A stretch of DNA of 64,000 bases from DATFVA01 sp963764235 (lineage in GTDB: Bacteria > Bacteroidota > Ignavibacteria > Ignavibacteriales > Ignavibacteriaceae): positions 682,001-746,000 of the forward strand of contig CAVXRO010000014.1 of the NCBI GenBank assembly GCA_963764235.1, in the 5' to 3' direction. Each line of letters opens with the position of its first letter. Within the stretch, counting starts at the first letter, position 1. Below, in pieces: positions 18,395-28,060 of this stretch. Position numbers and translations under genes: made by a program. The notes below the pieces were generated by a model. That model saw only the letters and a list, made by a program, of their open reading frames with translations. It searched no databases and was not told the DNA's origin.

Positions 18395-19831
18395 TCATTG
18401 TTTTATATACCTGTCCTTAATTCTAAGAAGATAAGCATATGCTTCGTCATAGTTATTCCCTATCTCCCCGTCAAGTATTGCGTCTTCAATAGCCTGTTTT
18501 ATTTCTCCTACTTTCTTTGATGGTTTAAGATTGCATACCTCCATTATCGTATCCCCTCTTACGGGCGATTGGAAGGCCCTAAGCTTATCCTTTTCTTCAA
18601 CCTCCCACACCTTTTTCATAACCCTTTCATAATTCTCGAGGTACCTGTCGACTTTATCCCTGTTCTTACTTGTTATATCAGCCCGGCACAGTGTAATCAG
18701 ATCTTCCAGATCCTCTCCGGCAGCCACTATCAGTCTTCTTATAGCAGAATCCGTAACCTCGTCCTTTGCCAGCGCAATCGGCCTGAGATGCAGCCTTACA
18801 AGTTTCTCCACATATTCAAGCTTTGAGAAAGGGAGCTTAAGTTTCTTAAATATCGATTTCATCATCCTGGCGCCCAGTTCCTCGTGACCATGAAACGTCC
18901 AGCCTGTGCCTTCCACAAACCTCTTTGTGGGCGGCTTGGCGATATCGTGAACCAGGGCCGCAAATCGAAGCCATAAATTATCCGTAACCTTTGAAATATT
19001 ATCAACCACTTCACAGGTATGAAGAAAAACATCCTTATGGTGATAATCTTTCCTCTGTTCGACTCCTCCAAGTTTCGCAGCTTCAGGGAAAATTACCTCG
19101 AGCACGCCGGAATTATTCAACAGTTTAAGACCTATAGAGGGTCTTGGTGATGCCAGTATCTTCAGGAATTCATCGGTAATCCTTTCCTGTGAAACTATCT
19201 TAAGTCTTTCCCTCATCTCACCGGCGGCTTCCATAATCAGATCATCCACTTTGAACTTCAGCTGCGATGCAAAACGGAATGCACGCATAATTCTTAAAGG
19301 ATCATCGTCAAAAGTTTTCAGGGGATCCATCGGGGTTCGGATGATTTTCTTTTTTAGATCATCAAGTCCGTTAAACTCATCTATAAGAGTTCCGAAATCT
19401 TTTTTGCTCACGGAGAGGGCTAGTGTATTGATGGTAAAGTCCCTGCGGAGGATATCCTCTTCAAAAGTTCCGGCAGTTACCTGGGGTTTCCGGCTTTCCC
19501 TCCGGTATGATTCTTTCCGGGCACCGACAAACTCAAGGTCAAAGTCGCCGTATCTGAAATGCGCAGTACCGAAATTCCTGTAAACATCAATCTTTTTTAT
19601 TCCCAGCTTATCAGCATATAATTTCGCAAATGATTCACCATCCCCTACTACCAGAAAATCGATTTCACCCCTTTCCCTTTTAAGTATCAAATCACGAACG
19701 AAGCCGCCAACAATAAAAACATCATACTTCTGTTCTTCCGCAGTCTCCATAGCTGTTTTGACAAATGGAAATTTTTTAAGCTCTGATTCAAAGTCTGTTA
19801 TATCACTGATTAATTTTTTATTGCTCGTCAT
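18395..19831 (-). CDS. cca: CCA-adding tRNA nucleotidyltransferase / poly(A) polymerase family with HD domain
   Basis: Adds or repairs the 3'-CCA of tRNAs. 478 residues. The N-terminal class II nucleotidyltransferase has GGFVRD, then the DFLVV Asp motif and the RRDFTINTLA motif. The neck and body follow, then an HD domain with ALVHDIAKP near residue 290. The HD-containing form is common outside proteobacteria. The tRNA-Leu in this window has no encoded CCA, which fits a need for this enzyme. It overlaps the AI-2E transporter gene by 14 bases. Confidence 0.88.
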   Translation of the reverse strand: MTSNKKLISDITDFESELKKFPFVKTAMETAEEQKYDVFIVGGFVRDLILKRERGEIDFLVVGDGESFAKLYADKLGIKKIDVYRNFGTAHFRYGDFDLEFVGARKESYRRESRKPQVTAGTFEEDILRRDFTINTLALSVSKKDFGTLIDEFNGLDDLKKKIIRTPMDPLKTFDDDPLRIMRAFRFASQLKFKVDDLIMEAAGEMRERLKIVSQERITDEFLKILASPRPSIGLKLLNNSGVLEVIFPEAAKLGGVEQRKDYHHKDVFLHTCEVVDNISKVTDNLWLRFAALVHDIAKPPTKRFVEGTGWTFHGHEELGARMMKSIFKKLKLPFSKLEYVEKLVRLHLRPIALAKDEVTDSAIRRLIVAAGEDLEDLITLCRADITSKNRDKVDRYLENYERVMKKVWEVEEKDKLRAFQSPVRGDTIMEVCNLKPSKKVGEIKQAIEDAILDGEIGNNYDEAYAYLLRIKDRYIKQ

Positions 19832-20936
19832 TAATATTCTTGGGTTCGATAATTATAGAATTAGCATTTTGCGCTTTACTTCCCATCAATATAGCAATAG
19901 GCTTCAAAGGTTCAATGTTGCTGAATAGAATTTTCATAGCTGCGGCAATAGGCACCGCAAGGAACATTCCAGCTATGCCCCATATCCATCCCCAGAAAAT
20001 CAGAGAGAATAGAACGAAAACCGGACTAAGGTCCATATGCCGCCCTAAGTAATGAGGCTCAATAAGGTTTCCTACAATATTGTGAATAAGGAACAGCACA
20101 ACGGCGAGTGAAATCACTGTTAGACCAAAACCGTACTGCAGCAGGGCGATTATAATGGGTCCCACCGTTGCTATTAGTGCCCCGATATTCGGGATAAAGT
20201 TAAACACGAAGGTAAGGAGTCCCCAAAGCAGAGCGAAGTCAACGTTATAAATTATAAGCACCAGCGTAACAATAATTCCTACTATCAGACTGAGAATAGT
20301 TTTTATTATCAGGTACGACTGCAGCTGAACATTTATATTAAGGAGATTTTGTTTTACCATAGTACTTCTTTCAGAGAAAGCCACAGTTAGTCTTTCCTCA
20401 AATTTTCTCTTCCCAAGCATCATAAACACCCAGAAGATGAGTGATATGAAAAAGTCGCCCAGCATTGAAGAAAGCGAATTGAATATATTCTGGATTACTC
20501 CTGCTTGCAATAGTTTCTCAAACAAGGTTGAGATTTTGATACGCCTTATGTCTATCTTAAACCAGGAGGCAAATTCTCTAAGGGTTACATCAAAAGGTTT
20601 AAGTATCTGTGCCATAAAAGAGGAAATATTTTCAGAATAGGCCTGCATTTTATCAGGAACGTCTCCTACGGCAGAAATAACGAGAAGACCGGTCAGATAT
20701 CCTATGATTGCTACAACCAGAAGTATAATCAAGAGCGACATCCATTTCGGAACGCCCTTATTCTTAAGATAATCCATCAGCGGATGCAGTAAATACGTAA
20801 GGAAAATAGCAATTGTTACAGGGACGAGTATCTCCTTCAAAGCCATAAGGATATAGACAAAGAGAACAAATGAAATGAAACCTAGGAAATACGCAGTGGC
20901 CTTCATGTGTTTCGTGACATTTTTTTCCTGGTCCAT
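19818..20936 (-). CDS. AI-2E family transporter (PerM-like permease)
   Basis: About 372 residues with seven to eight predicted membrane helices. The C-terminal block (FNFIPNIGALIATVGPIIIALL, then IEPHYLGRHMDLSPVFVLFSLIFWG) is the family signature. Members export or exchange small molecules or ions; the name from autoinducer-2 does not define function here. I choose the ATG at 20936 (MDQEKN), which has GTGAGG upstream, rather than an ATG three codons earlier. It is 5 bases from the stop of the gluzincin gene and part of a minus-strand run with murA. Confidence 0.88.
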   Translation of the reverse strand: MDQEKNVTKHMKATAYFLGFISFVLFVYILMALKEILVPVTIAIFLTYLLHPLMDYLKNKGVPKWMSLLIILLVVAIIGYLTGLLVISAVGDVPDKMQAYSENISSFMAQILKPFDVTLREFASWFKIDIRRIKISTLFEKLLQAGVIQNIFNSLSSMLGDFFISLIFWVFMMLGKRKFEERLTVAFSERSTMVKQNLLNINVQLQSYLIIKTILSLIVGIIVTLVLIIYNVDFALLWGLLTFVFNFIPNIGALIATVGPIIIALLQYGFGLTVISLAVVLFLIHNIVGNLIEPHYLGRHMDLSPVFVLFSLIFWGWIWGIAGMFLAVPIAAAMKILFSNIEPLKPIAILMGSKAQNANSIIIEPKNINDEQ

Positions 20937-20941
20937 AAACC

Positions 20942-23197
20942 TCACTTAAAATTTATTGATGATAAAATCCGGTTTCCGTTCATGTAGAGCCAGTCGGCTT
21001 TTTTGAAATTATCCTGAAGTATAAAGTTAAAATTTTTATCATTATCAAACCTCATCGCCAAAGCTGCCATCTTCCTGGCCCTCATAAAATCCAGATGAGA
21101 AAGCAGGTAAACCGACAGCCTGTACACCGCGAAACTTACAGGATAACTGTTTACAGTAATGGTCTGGTCAAAAAGCTTCAGGAACAGGTTATAGCTCTCA
21201 CCAAGCGACCCAGCAAGATCAATCAGAACAGGGATGCTGAAATAGTCATAAGATTTTTGGTTCATTCCTGTCACTATAACGTATTTATCCACGTCGCTTC
21301 CCTCCAGGTACGGAACTATCAGAGAATCCGACTCCAGCAAATTCCGGCGGAAATTTGAAAGGTAATATAATGTACGGTTAGGATTCTGTGAAATTATATT
21401 TTTATAAAGTGAGTCTGCGCAGACGGAATCCTGAACCTGCGCACAGAAATCCGCAAGGCGGAATTCAATGTTATAATAATACGATGTCTTTTCATAATCC
21501 CCTATCTTATTTTTAAGTAAAGTTATAGCCTCTGACTCTTTCCCTGTGTTGAATAAGGAATTTGCATAGCCGGTCAGAGCAGAATAATTATTCGTCAGCT
21601 TGAGTATTTCAGTAAAAATATCAAGGGCTTCTTTATAATTCTGCTCGGCATAGTAATTCCATGCCTCTCTCAGCCTGTCTGCCACGTACCGCGGGCAAAC
21701 TTTATAGATAATCGGTTTTCTCCCGTAATAATATTCCGCTTCATTTTTATTCTGCGCTCGAAATTCTTTTGATATGAAGCTGAAATACCCGTTGCTAAGT
21801 TCTTCAATATTCCTCTTATAGATTTTTTCGAAATCAATATCAGAATAGAGCCGTTTAAACTTCTCAATGCCGTAATTATCAATAAGGTACCGGCAGAATG
21901 AACCGGCGTAGATGTATGAGAGTCCCGATGTCTGTCCAAAGAAGTTCATACCTTTAAACAAATTCTTAACTTCTATCTTGAACCCATTGTGATAAGCAAG
22001 AGAAGCCATATAATGGACATCATTCAGATCATATTCAGGGGCTCCGGCAACTGCAGCACCTTCTATGAGAGCGGGATTAAAATTATCTGCAACATCGAAA
22101 ATGCCCCACCCGAATTCCCCGGCAAAGCAATGGGCGATCTCATGTCTTAATGAGCTGTTATAGTTATCAGCGATAGCGAAAACTTCTCTCAGCCAGGGCT
22201 TCGCAACATCGGCATTCTCGGAACCAAAGTATTTCTTTTTCTGAGCATCGTTATTAAAAATGAAGGATAAATACTTTTCCTTCGGATAAGTATGGTAGAA
22301 ACTTGAAAGCTGCTCATAATAATATTCGTGGCTGAGTGTTATAATTTTGATTTCATCTGCACTTATACCAGGAGAGAAATAAATATCGAAATGTTCAGTT
22401 CTCACCAGGTCGCCGAGAACGCTCTTCAACTTATTTTGGGTGGTGGAATACCCCAAATCAGGTGAAAGGTAAAGAAATATGGCTGAAAAAAGTACAGACA
22501 TATAAATAATAAGTTTCTTCGATATCAAGATATTTCTGTAACAGGCATAAGCTCCGATAAAATATACCGCAACGAAGAAAAGGAGGTTAAGCGAACGGTA
22601 TATCATCAGCTTCAGATCGACGTTTACCGCTTCATCATATATTGTTCCCGGGAAATATGCATAAATAGGATTGTAGAAGTAGATCTGGGGATTGTAATAA
22701 AGCTCGAAAAAAGTTATTGATAACGCGCCCAGAAAAATTATAATAAAAATAAGGTGCCTGAATCTGGGCGACACTATCACTGAAAGTACGGCTATTGCCG
22801 CTCCCACAATCACTGAAGGAAGCGTTATGAAGGTGTAGAAAAGCAATCCGTCCCATACTGAACAGCTTACTGTAAGGAGATCGTGAGTAATTGAGATGGT
22901 TAGCGGAATGACCAGGAAAAATATGAAAGGCAGGAGATCATTTTTCAGAAACGATTTATAACGTTTTTCGCTATTCAATACTGAAAGCGTAAAGAAACCT
23001 GAAAATATTGTAAGCAAAACTGCATTGAGCATGGAGAATTCGAATCCGAATACATTGGTCAAAGGAAATTCAAGCAGAAGGAAATTGAATAGTACAATAA
23101 GGATCAGATAAACCAGCAGGTAATTTCTCCACCTTATAATATTTTTCACCGATAACGGTTTAATATTCTGCTCCCTGAACTCTTTCAATATCCGCAC
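20942..23197 (-). CDS. Polytopic membrane protein with gluzincin-like HEIAH site and TPR-like C-terminus
   Basis: I do not recognise a named family. Of 751 residues, about 25-250 hold some seven hydrophobic helices. The soluble part then has H352-E353-I-A-H356 followed by E379 in NPALIEGAA, the HExxH...E pattern of gluzincin (peptidase MA-like) zinc proteases. Residues 490-650 (EAWNYYAEQNYKEALDIF and similar) look like tetratricopeptide repeats. The listed start is a GTG overlapping murA by 38 bases; a GTG at 23149 (VKNIIRW) would avoid the overlap and is equally possible. Cotranscribed with murA upstream and the AI-2E permease downstream. An envelope-associated protease role is inference. 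Confidence 0.7.
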   Translation of the reverse strand: MRILKEFREQNIKPLSVKNIIRWRNYLLVYLILIVLFNFLLLEFPLTNVFGFEFSMLNAVLLTIFSGFFTLSVLNSEKRYKSFLKNDLLPFIFFLVIPLTISITHDLLTVSCSVWDGLLFYTFITLPSVIVGAAIAVLSVIVSPRFRHLIFIIIFLGALSITFFELYYNPQIYFYNPIYAYFPGTIYDEAVNVDLKLMIYRSLNLLFFVAVYFIGAYACYRNILISKKLIIYMSVLFSAIFLYLSPDLGYSTTQNKLKSVLGDLVRTEHFDIYFSPGISADEIKIITLSHEYYYEQLSSFYHTYPKEKYLSFIFNNDAQKKKYFGSENADVAKPWLREVFAIADNYNSSLRHEIAHCFAGEFGWGIFDVADNFNPALIEGAAVAGAPEYDLNDVHYMASLAYHNGFKIEVKNLFKGMNFFGQTSGLSYIYAGSFCRYLIDNYGIEKFKRLYSDIDFEKIYKRNIEELSNGYFSFISKEFRAQNKNEAEYYYGRKPIIYKVCPRYVADRLREAWNYYAEQNYKEALDIFTEILKLTNNYSALTGYANSLFNTGKESEAITLLKNKIGDYEKTSYYYNIEFRLADFCAQVQDSVCADSLYKNIISQNPNRTLYYLSNFRRNLLESDSLIVPYLEGSDVDKYVIVTGMNQKSYDYFSIPVLIDLAGSLGESYNLFLKLFDQTITVNSYPVSFAVYRLSVYLLSHLDFMRARKMAALAMRFDNDKNFNFILQDNFKKADWLYMNGNRILSSINFK

Positions 23198-24422
23198 CCA
23201 GTTCCTTTAACTTTTCTTCAATCCTCTGGTATCCCCTGTCCAGATGATAAACGCGAAGCACTTCAGTCGTTCCACGGGCCGCAAGTCCGGCCAGCACCAG
23301 CGAAGCACTTGCTCTCAGGTCAGTAGACATCACCTTGGCACCGACAAGATGATCTGCACCTTTCACGACTGCACTGTTCTCACTCACTGTGATGTCGGCA
23401 CCCAGCCTTAAAAGTTCAGGTACATGCTTAAACCTGTCGAGATAAATGGTATCAGTCACCGTAGCCACACCTGCGGAAAGCGTCATATAGGCAATCCACT
23501 GTGCCTGCATATCCGTAGGATATCCAGGGAAAATTGAAGTCGAGACATTTACCGGTTCAATTAGATCAGCAGCTTTTAAGGAGATAGAATTTTCATTGGA
23601 TTCAATAAAACAGCCGCTGTCCTCCAGCTTCGAGAGAACAGCCTGCAGATATTTCGGCTGGATATTCTTCAGTGTAATATTACCGCCTGTAATAGCAGCT
23701 GCAGTCAGAAGGGTTCCTGCCTCAATCCTGTCAGGTATAGTTGCTGCTTCTACCGGTGAAAGCTCATCAACCCCCTCAATCTCCAGGGTTGTAGTTCCGG
23801 TTCCGCTGATCTTAGCACCCATCTTAATAAGGAACCCGGCAAGGTTGTTTATCTCGGGTTCCATGGCGGCATTATTTATTACCGTTATTCCTTTAGCCAG
23901 CGATGCTGCCATTAGGGTATTGCCTGTTGCACCGACAGAAGAAATATCAAAATTTATTCTGGCTCCGTGCAAACGTTTGGATTTAGCCATAATATAACCT
24001 GAATCGAGTTCAATCTCTGCTCCCATTTTTTCGAGAGCCTCCAGATGAAGGTTAATGGGACGTGGTCCCCACGCACATCCTCCAGGCAGCGATACCTTTG
24101 CTTTCCCGTAGCGAGTAAGCAAAGGGCCCAGCACATAAACCGAAGCACGCATCTTTTTCACGTGCTCATAAGGAGCCTCGAAAGAAGTTATTCCGCCTGT
24201 ATCAACTTTCAGAGTATGATTTTCAAATGATACCTCAGCGCCAAGAAATGACAGCAGTTTCGACATCGTGTAGACATCATTCAGTTCCGGGGTATTGGTG
24301 AGGACAGACAACCCACCGGTCAAAAGACACGCAGGCATAAGTGCAAGTGAAGCGTTCTTAGCACCGCTCACTTCAACAGCCCCCTTTAGTTTCCTGCCTC
24401 CATTAATTACAAACTTATCCAC
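23160..24422 (-). CDS. murA: UDP-N-acetylglucosamine 1-carboxyvinyltransferase
   Basis: First committed step of peptidoglycan synthesis: transfers enolpyruvate from PEP to UDP-GlcNAc. 420 residues. The catalytic loop Cys is present at Cys116 (SLPGGCAWGPRP), so a fosfomycin-sensitive form is expected. Other family blocks are SGAKNASLALMPA at the N-terminus and TDMQAQW with TDLRASASLVLAGLAA near the C-terminus. The start is a GTG at 24422 with GAGG 6 bases upstream. The upstream 90 bases to the kinase stop hold the promoter, if there is one. Confidence 0.96.
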   Translation of the reverse strand: MDKFVINGGRKLKGAVEVSGAKNASLALMPACLLTGGLSVLTNTPELNDVYTMSKLLSFLGAEVSFENHTLKVDTGGITSFEAPYEHVKKMRASVYVLGPLLTRYGKAKVSLPGGCAWGPRPINLHLEALEKMGAEIELDSGYIMAKSKRLHGARINFDISSVGATGNTLMAASLAKGITVINNAAMEPEINNLAGFLIKMGAKISGTGTTTLEIEGVDELSPVEAATIPDRIEAGTLLTAAAITGGNITLKNIQPKYLQAVLSKLEDSGCFIESNENSISLKAADLIEPVNVSTSIFPGYPTDMQAQWIAYMTLSAGVATVTDTIYLDRFKHVPELLRLGADITVSENSAVVKGADHLVGAKVMSTDLRASASLVLAGLAARGTTEVLRVYHLDRGYQRIEEKLKELGADIERVQGAEY

Positions 24423-24512
24423 TTCAACCTCACAAAAAGAAAAATTTTATGAAAAGAAATTAAGGAATAATAAATTAAAGTTTGAGGGGAAAATGGATTT
24501 TTAGTGAAAGAA

Positions 24513-26429
24513 TTACTGAACAGCCTGTGTGGTAAGCATTGTTCCGTTAAAACCGATCACAAAGATCTTATTGGAATTGGTAACAGCTGCATCGGTCAGC
24601 GTTGCAAAGTTGCCCGATTGTGTAAGTTTCCAGTTGGCACCGTAGTCATCTGTAACAAGTATTTCCCCCCTGCTGCCCAGGATCAATCCATCTTTATTAT
24701 CAACAAAATGAATAGAGTAGAGTCCCGACATTGTATTCGACGGAACCTCATTCCAGCTTTCGCCTCCGTCGGTCGTTCTCATAACGATTCCGCCGCCACC
24801 GGAAATAAAGCCGTTATTCTCATCGATGAAAATAATATCCCTCAGGTAGTTATTTGTCATCTTTTCCATCTTTTTCCAGGACCTGCCTGAATTCGTTGTC
24901 TTCAGCATTGTACCATTCCATCCGACAGCAAAACCGTTTCGGTCATCTTTAAAACTGATACTGTATAGAAGTTCACGTGTTGAAGTATATACCGGATACC
25001 AAGTAGTGCCTCCATTCAGGGTTTTAAGTATTGTTCCGTGACTTCCGGCCATAAAACCCGTTCTTTTATCGCTCAGAAAACATATATCAAAAATGGATTC
25101 CTTAATATAAGCTTTAAGCACCTTCCAGTTCTTCCCGCCGTCATTAGTATAGATTATAGTTCCGTTATCGCCGGTAATAAAGCCGTTGTTCTCATCCAGG
25201 AAATAAACATCGAAGAAGTTAACCCGGCTGTTGTATGTACTTTTCTGCCAGGTTTTACCACCGTCTATTGTCTTAAGTATCAGTCCGTTGAACCCGCAGA
25301 CATAACCCATATCCGGAGTAACAAAATCAATCGAGTTAAGAGTCGTCCCTGTTGAAAGAGTGACCGGGGTCCATCCTGACCTGATAACACCCGAAGTATT
25401 TGACGTCATTGTAGCTTCACTGCCATCACCGTTATTCACGATTGGATTCTTGTCCCTGAGTAAAGTGGAGATGTTGCTGTAAAAATAATAAAAGAGAACC
25501 GCACCTATAACCAGAACCACTGCTGATAAGGCAAATCTTCTGATTATATAATGTGGAATTTTCCTCTGATTCTGGTAAACTACCGGCTCTTCAACCTCCA
25601 AAGTAGTTAGATCCTCAAAAACATTACTGACATCCTCGAGGAAATCCCCGGCCGAGAGGTATCTTTTCTGTACTGGTTTCTCGAGTGCTTTAGATATGAT
25701 CCTGTCAACCTCAGAAGGGATATCGGGAAGATGAGTAGAAAGCCTGGAGGGCATCTTTTTAATATGAGCTTCCATTATCTCAAACTCAGTCGGATAATCG
25801 AAAGGGGTCTTACCTGAAAGCATTTCATAAAATGTAATGCCAAGTGAATAAAGATCGCTCTGTGTTGTAGGTGGTTTACCCCTGATCTGTTCAGGGCTCA
25901 TATAGAAGATGGTGCCTATTTTCGTCCCCGCCTTTGTAATATCCTTAGTCTCATTTATCGATTTGGAGATTCCGAAATCCATTATCTTTGCAATACCTTC
26001 ATTACTTATAATAATATTTGAAGGTTTAAGATCGCGGTGGATAAAACCTTTCTGATGAGCAAAGGCAACGCCGTTTAGTATTTGCCTCATCACGTCCAGG
26101 GAAAATTTCAAATCGAGCCGTCCTTCCCTGCGGATAATCTCCTCCAGGGTTTCGCCTTCGATATATTCCATTACAATACCGAGGGTATTATCGGCATCGG
26201 TAAAGCCGTAGACAGGGATTATATTAGTATGGTTAAGTTTTGCCTGGTTGCGCGCTTCACGTTTGAAGCGTTCAATGAACTGGGGATTAGGAGGTTTACT
26301 GGTATTGAGAATCTTTATAGCCACGTAGCGCTCAAGCTTCAGGTCGATTGCCTTGTAGACAACGCCCATTCCGCCTTCGCCGATCACCTCGACTATCTTG
26401 TAATTCTCAATGTTCGTCCCGACCATCAT
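24513..26429 (-). CDS. Transmembrane Ser/Thr protein kinase with extracytoplasmic YCF48-like propeller
   Basis: 638 residues. The cytoplasmic Hanks-type kinase (about 10-275) has the glycine loop GEGGMG, Lys39 in VAIKIL, the HRDLKPSN catalytic loop with Asp133, DFG at 151-153 and a SPEQIRG activation end. A single membrane helix is at about 299-319. The C-terminal about 280 residues form at least six repeats of the type W-T-DGGKTW followed by FxDxNNGFxxGxxGTxxxT, as in YCF48/BNR-like propellers. It overlaps the PP2C phosphatase gene by 4 bases, forming a kinase/phosphatase pair. The propeller probably senses an envelope or secreted ligand (inference). All catalytic residues seem intact. Confidence 0.92.
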   Translation of the reverse strand: MMVGTNIENYKIVEVIGEGGMGVVYKAIDLKLERYVAIKILNTSKPPNPQFIERFKREARNQAKLNHTNIIPVYGFTDADNTLGIVMEYIEGETLEEIIRREGRLDLKFSLDVMRQILNGVAFAHQKGFIHRDLKPSNIIISNEGIAKIMDFGISKSINETKDITKAGTKIGTIFYMSPEQIRGKPPTTQSDLYSLGITFYEMLSGKTPFDYPTEFEIMEAHIKKMPSRLSTHLPDIPSEVDRIISKALEKPVQKRYLSAGDFLEDVSNVFEDLTTLEVEEPVVYQNQRKIPHYIIRRFALSAVVLVIGAVLFYYFYSNISTLLRDKNPIVNNGDGSEATMTSNTSGVIRSGWTPVTLSTGTTLNSIDFVTPDMGYVCGFNGLILKTIDGGKTWQKSTYNSRVNFFDVYFLDENNGFITGDNGTIIYTNDGGKNWKVLKAYIKESIFDICFLSDKRTGFMAGSHGTILKTLNGGTTWYPVYTSTRELLYSISFKDDRNGFAVGWNGTMLKTTNSGRSWKKMEKMTNNYLRDIIFIDENNGFISGGGGIVMRTTDGGESWNEVPSNTMSGLYSIHFVDNKDGLILGSRGEILVTDDYGANWKLTQSGNFATLTDAAVTNSNKIFVIGFNGTMLTTQAVQ

Positions 26430-27154
26430 TCATCCCTTTTTATTAATACGAATGAATAATTATCCGGTGCTCCCCTGTCCTCTATTAACTTAGAAAGTTT
26501 TTCTGCGGTAAAATTTACGTCGTCATGGCCGATAATTTCCTCGAGTTCTTCATCAGTTACCACGCAGGTAACGCCGTCAGAACAAATAAAAAACTTAAAA
26601 TCATCGCGGGTATTCAACTTAATCTTGCTAAGATCAGCCTCAACCTCAGGAGTGTCACCCAGGGCCTTCATAATAATATTCCTGTTGGGATGGTTCTCCG
26701 CCTCTTTAAGTGTAAGATATCCTTCATCGACAAGACGCTGAACAAGCGAGTGATCCTTGGTAATCTGTTTAATTTTCTGATCATCGTATTTATAAATACG
26801 CGAATCACCAATATGACCCCAGTAAGCAGCATTCGAATTAAGGAAAAGAACTTCTACAGTCGTGGCCATACCCTTGAATGCAGGGGTTGAAGCTGACTGA
26901 GCAATTATCATATTATTCGCCGCCAGAATGGCTTCCTTTATTCTCTCAAGATAATCGTTGTTGTCGGACCTTATAAACGAATTATAAATAGTCTCTACAG
27001 TCAGGCTGGAAGCAACCTCACCGGCGCGGTTTCCACCGAGTCCGTCGCATAAAACAGTTAATAATCCTTCATCAAGTTCAAACACCCCGAACGAATCTTC
27101 ATTCTCGTACCGGCGAAGTCCGGTCTTCGATACAGAAACGTGGGTATATTTCAT
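26426..27154 (-). CDS. PP2C-family Ser/Thr protein phosphatase (Stp1/PrpC-like)
   Basis: Metal-dependent phosphatase expected to reverse the adjacent kinase. The PP2C motifs are present in order: RRYENEDSFG, LCDGLGGNRAGEVAS, AYWGHIGDSRIY, ITKDHSLVQRL and FFICSDGV. I set the start at the ATG at 27154 (MKYTHVSV), with GGGGGAAAG just upstream. An in-frame ATG at 27211 would add 19 residues with no family similarity. About 243 residues, no membrane helix. First gene of the phosphatase-kinase unit. Confidence 0.92.
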   Translation of the reverse strand: MKYTHVSVSKTGLRRYENEDSFGVFELDEGLLTVLCDGLGGNRAGEVASSLTVETIYNSFIRSDNNDYLERIKEAILAANNMIIAQSASTPAFKGMATTVEVLFLNSNAAYWGHIGDSRIYKYDDQKIKQITKDHSLVQRLVDEGYLTLKEAENHPNRNIIMKALGDTPEVEADLSKIKLNTRDDFKFFICSDGVTCVVTDEELEEIIGHDDVNFTAEKLSKLIEDRGAPDNYSFVLIKRDE

Positions 27155-27211
27155 GCTTTCCCCCGACAACTGATTATTTGGAATAAGAAATTTGAAAATA
27201 GGACTATCCAA

Positions 27212-27663
27212 ATTTTATTATTTAATGAATAATTCGTGCTAACCTCAGCAATTTTCATACCTGCTTAAATACTCTCTGTTAATTATTAAATCTTTATTTT
27301 TTTGCAATTTTGAAGGAAAAACGGAACTGAGAGAGTTGTTTTTACCTCACTAAGTGTACACATCCTGTTTACTGAACAATAAATTTATCAAATTTCCATC
27401 TAAAAAAATCAATTTTATTAATGCTTTGCAAAGAAAAGCTGCCGTTCAGCTTATGCACAATGCAAACTTAAGACTTAATCTTAAAAGTATTGAAATTTTT
27501 TTTCAATAGAATATGTTATAAAAAATAATGTATACTTAGCAGTAAAGAATCGATCCTTAAGAAAAATCGGTAATAATTTTTTCCTTCCGGCTTTCTTTTA
27601 GGATAAAAAAGAGATAATTTAACAGCAAAAGACAGGTGGAAATATTTATTAAGGGAAATCATT
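27212..27663. other. AT-rich divergent intergenic region
   Basis: About 450 bases between the PP2C gene (minus) and a small plus-strand gene. It is AT-rich with several A/T runs and should carry divergent promoters, but I can define no consensus with confidence. No open frame of convincing coding character is seen. It ends with the first copy of the CAGGTGGAAA motif (27633-27642), about 20 bases ahead of the next start codon. Confidence 0.5.
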
Positions 27664-28011
27664 ATGGTTTATGGGGAATCTAACCATTACACTTTCATGC
27701 AGAATGAATACGAACAGGTATTAAGCTTATTCACTAAGCTCCAGAAAGAAATTACCGCAGCGAGAAATCTTCCTGACCTGACCAGGTCAAAACTTTTTGA
27801 AAAACTTGAAGAGATGATACTAAATATGGAATTAATTGTAGATAACCTTGATAGCTTCTGGTCATTCATCGCCAGGGCTGAGATAGCGTACAAAGTTTAT
27901 GAAAAAGGGATAATCCCGCCGTCATTAAAAGACTTCGCAAAGATTATATGGCAGGTGCAATGTCGTGAAGAAGGCCGCCCTCCTAATTCAACTCCCCCTA
28001 TTCAGCTTTAA
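27664..28011 (+). CDS. Small helical protein of unknown function
   Basis: 115 residues, not recognised. It is strongly helical with heptad-like Leu/Ile spacing (EYEQVLSLFTKLQKEI, then KLFEKLEEMILNMELIVDNL), followed by a Trp/Phe-rich segment and a Pro-rich tail (NSTPPIQL). No signal peptide or membrane helix. AAGGG lies about 9 bases before the ATG. It stands alone between the phosphatase promoter region and a tRNA on the opposite strand. The charged amphipathic pattern supports a real gene, but no function can be given. Confidence 0.6.
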   Translation: MVYGESNHYTFMQNEYEQVLSLFTKLQKEITAARNLPDLTRSKLFEKLEEMILNMELIVDNLDSFWSFIARAEIAYKVYEKGIIPPSLKDFAKIIWQVQCREEGRPPNSTPPIQL

Positions 28012-28060
28012 CGCTGTATCCTAACCCTTTTTCAGGATATGTCACCCTGAACCTTTTTCG

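Noticed and set aside
28021..28058. Weak hairpin (TTCAGG/CCTGAA) followed by a short T-run after the small helical protein gene
   Set aside because: The stem is only 6 bp with a 9-base loop and lies directly against the tRNA end. Too weak to list as a terminator.
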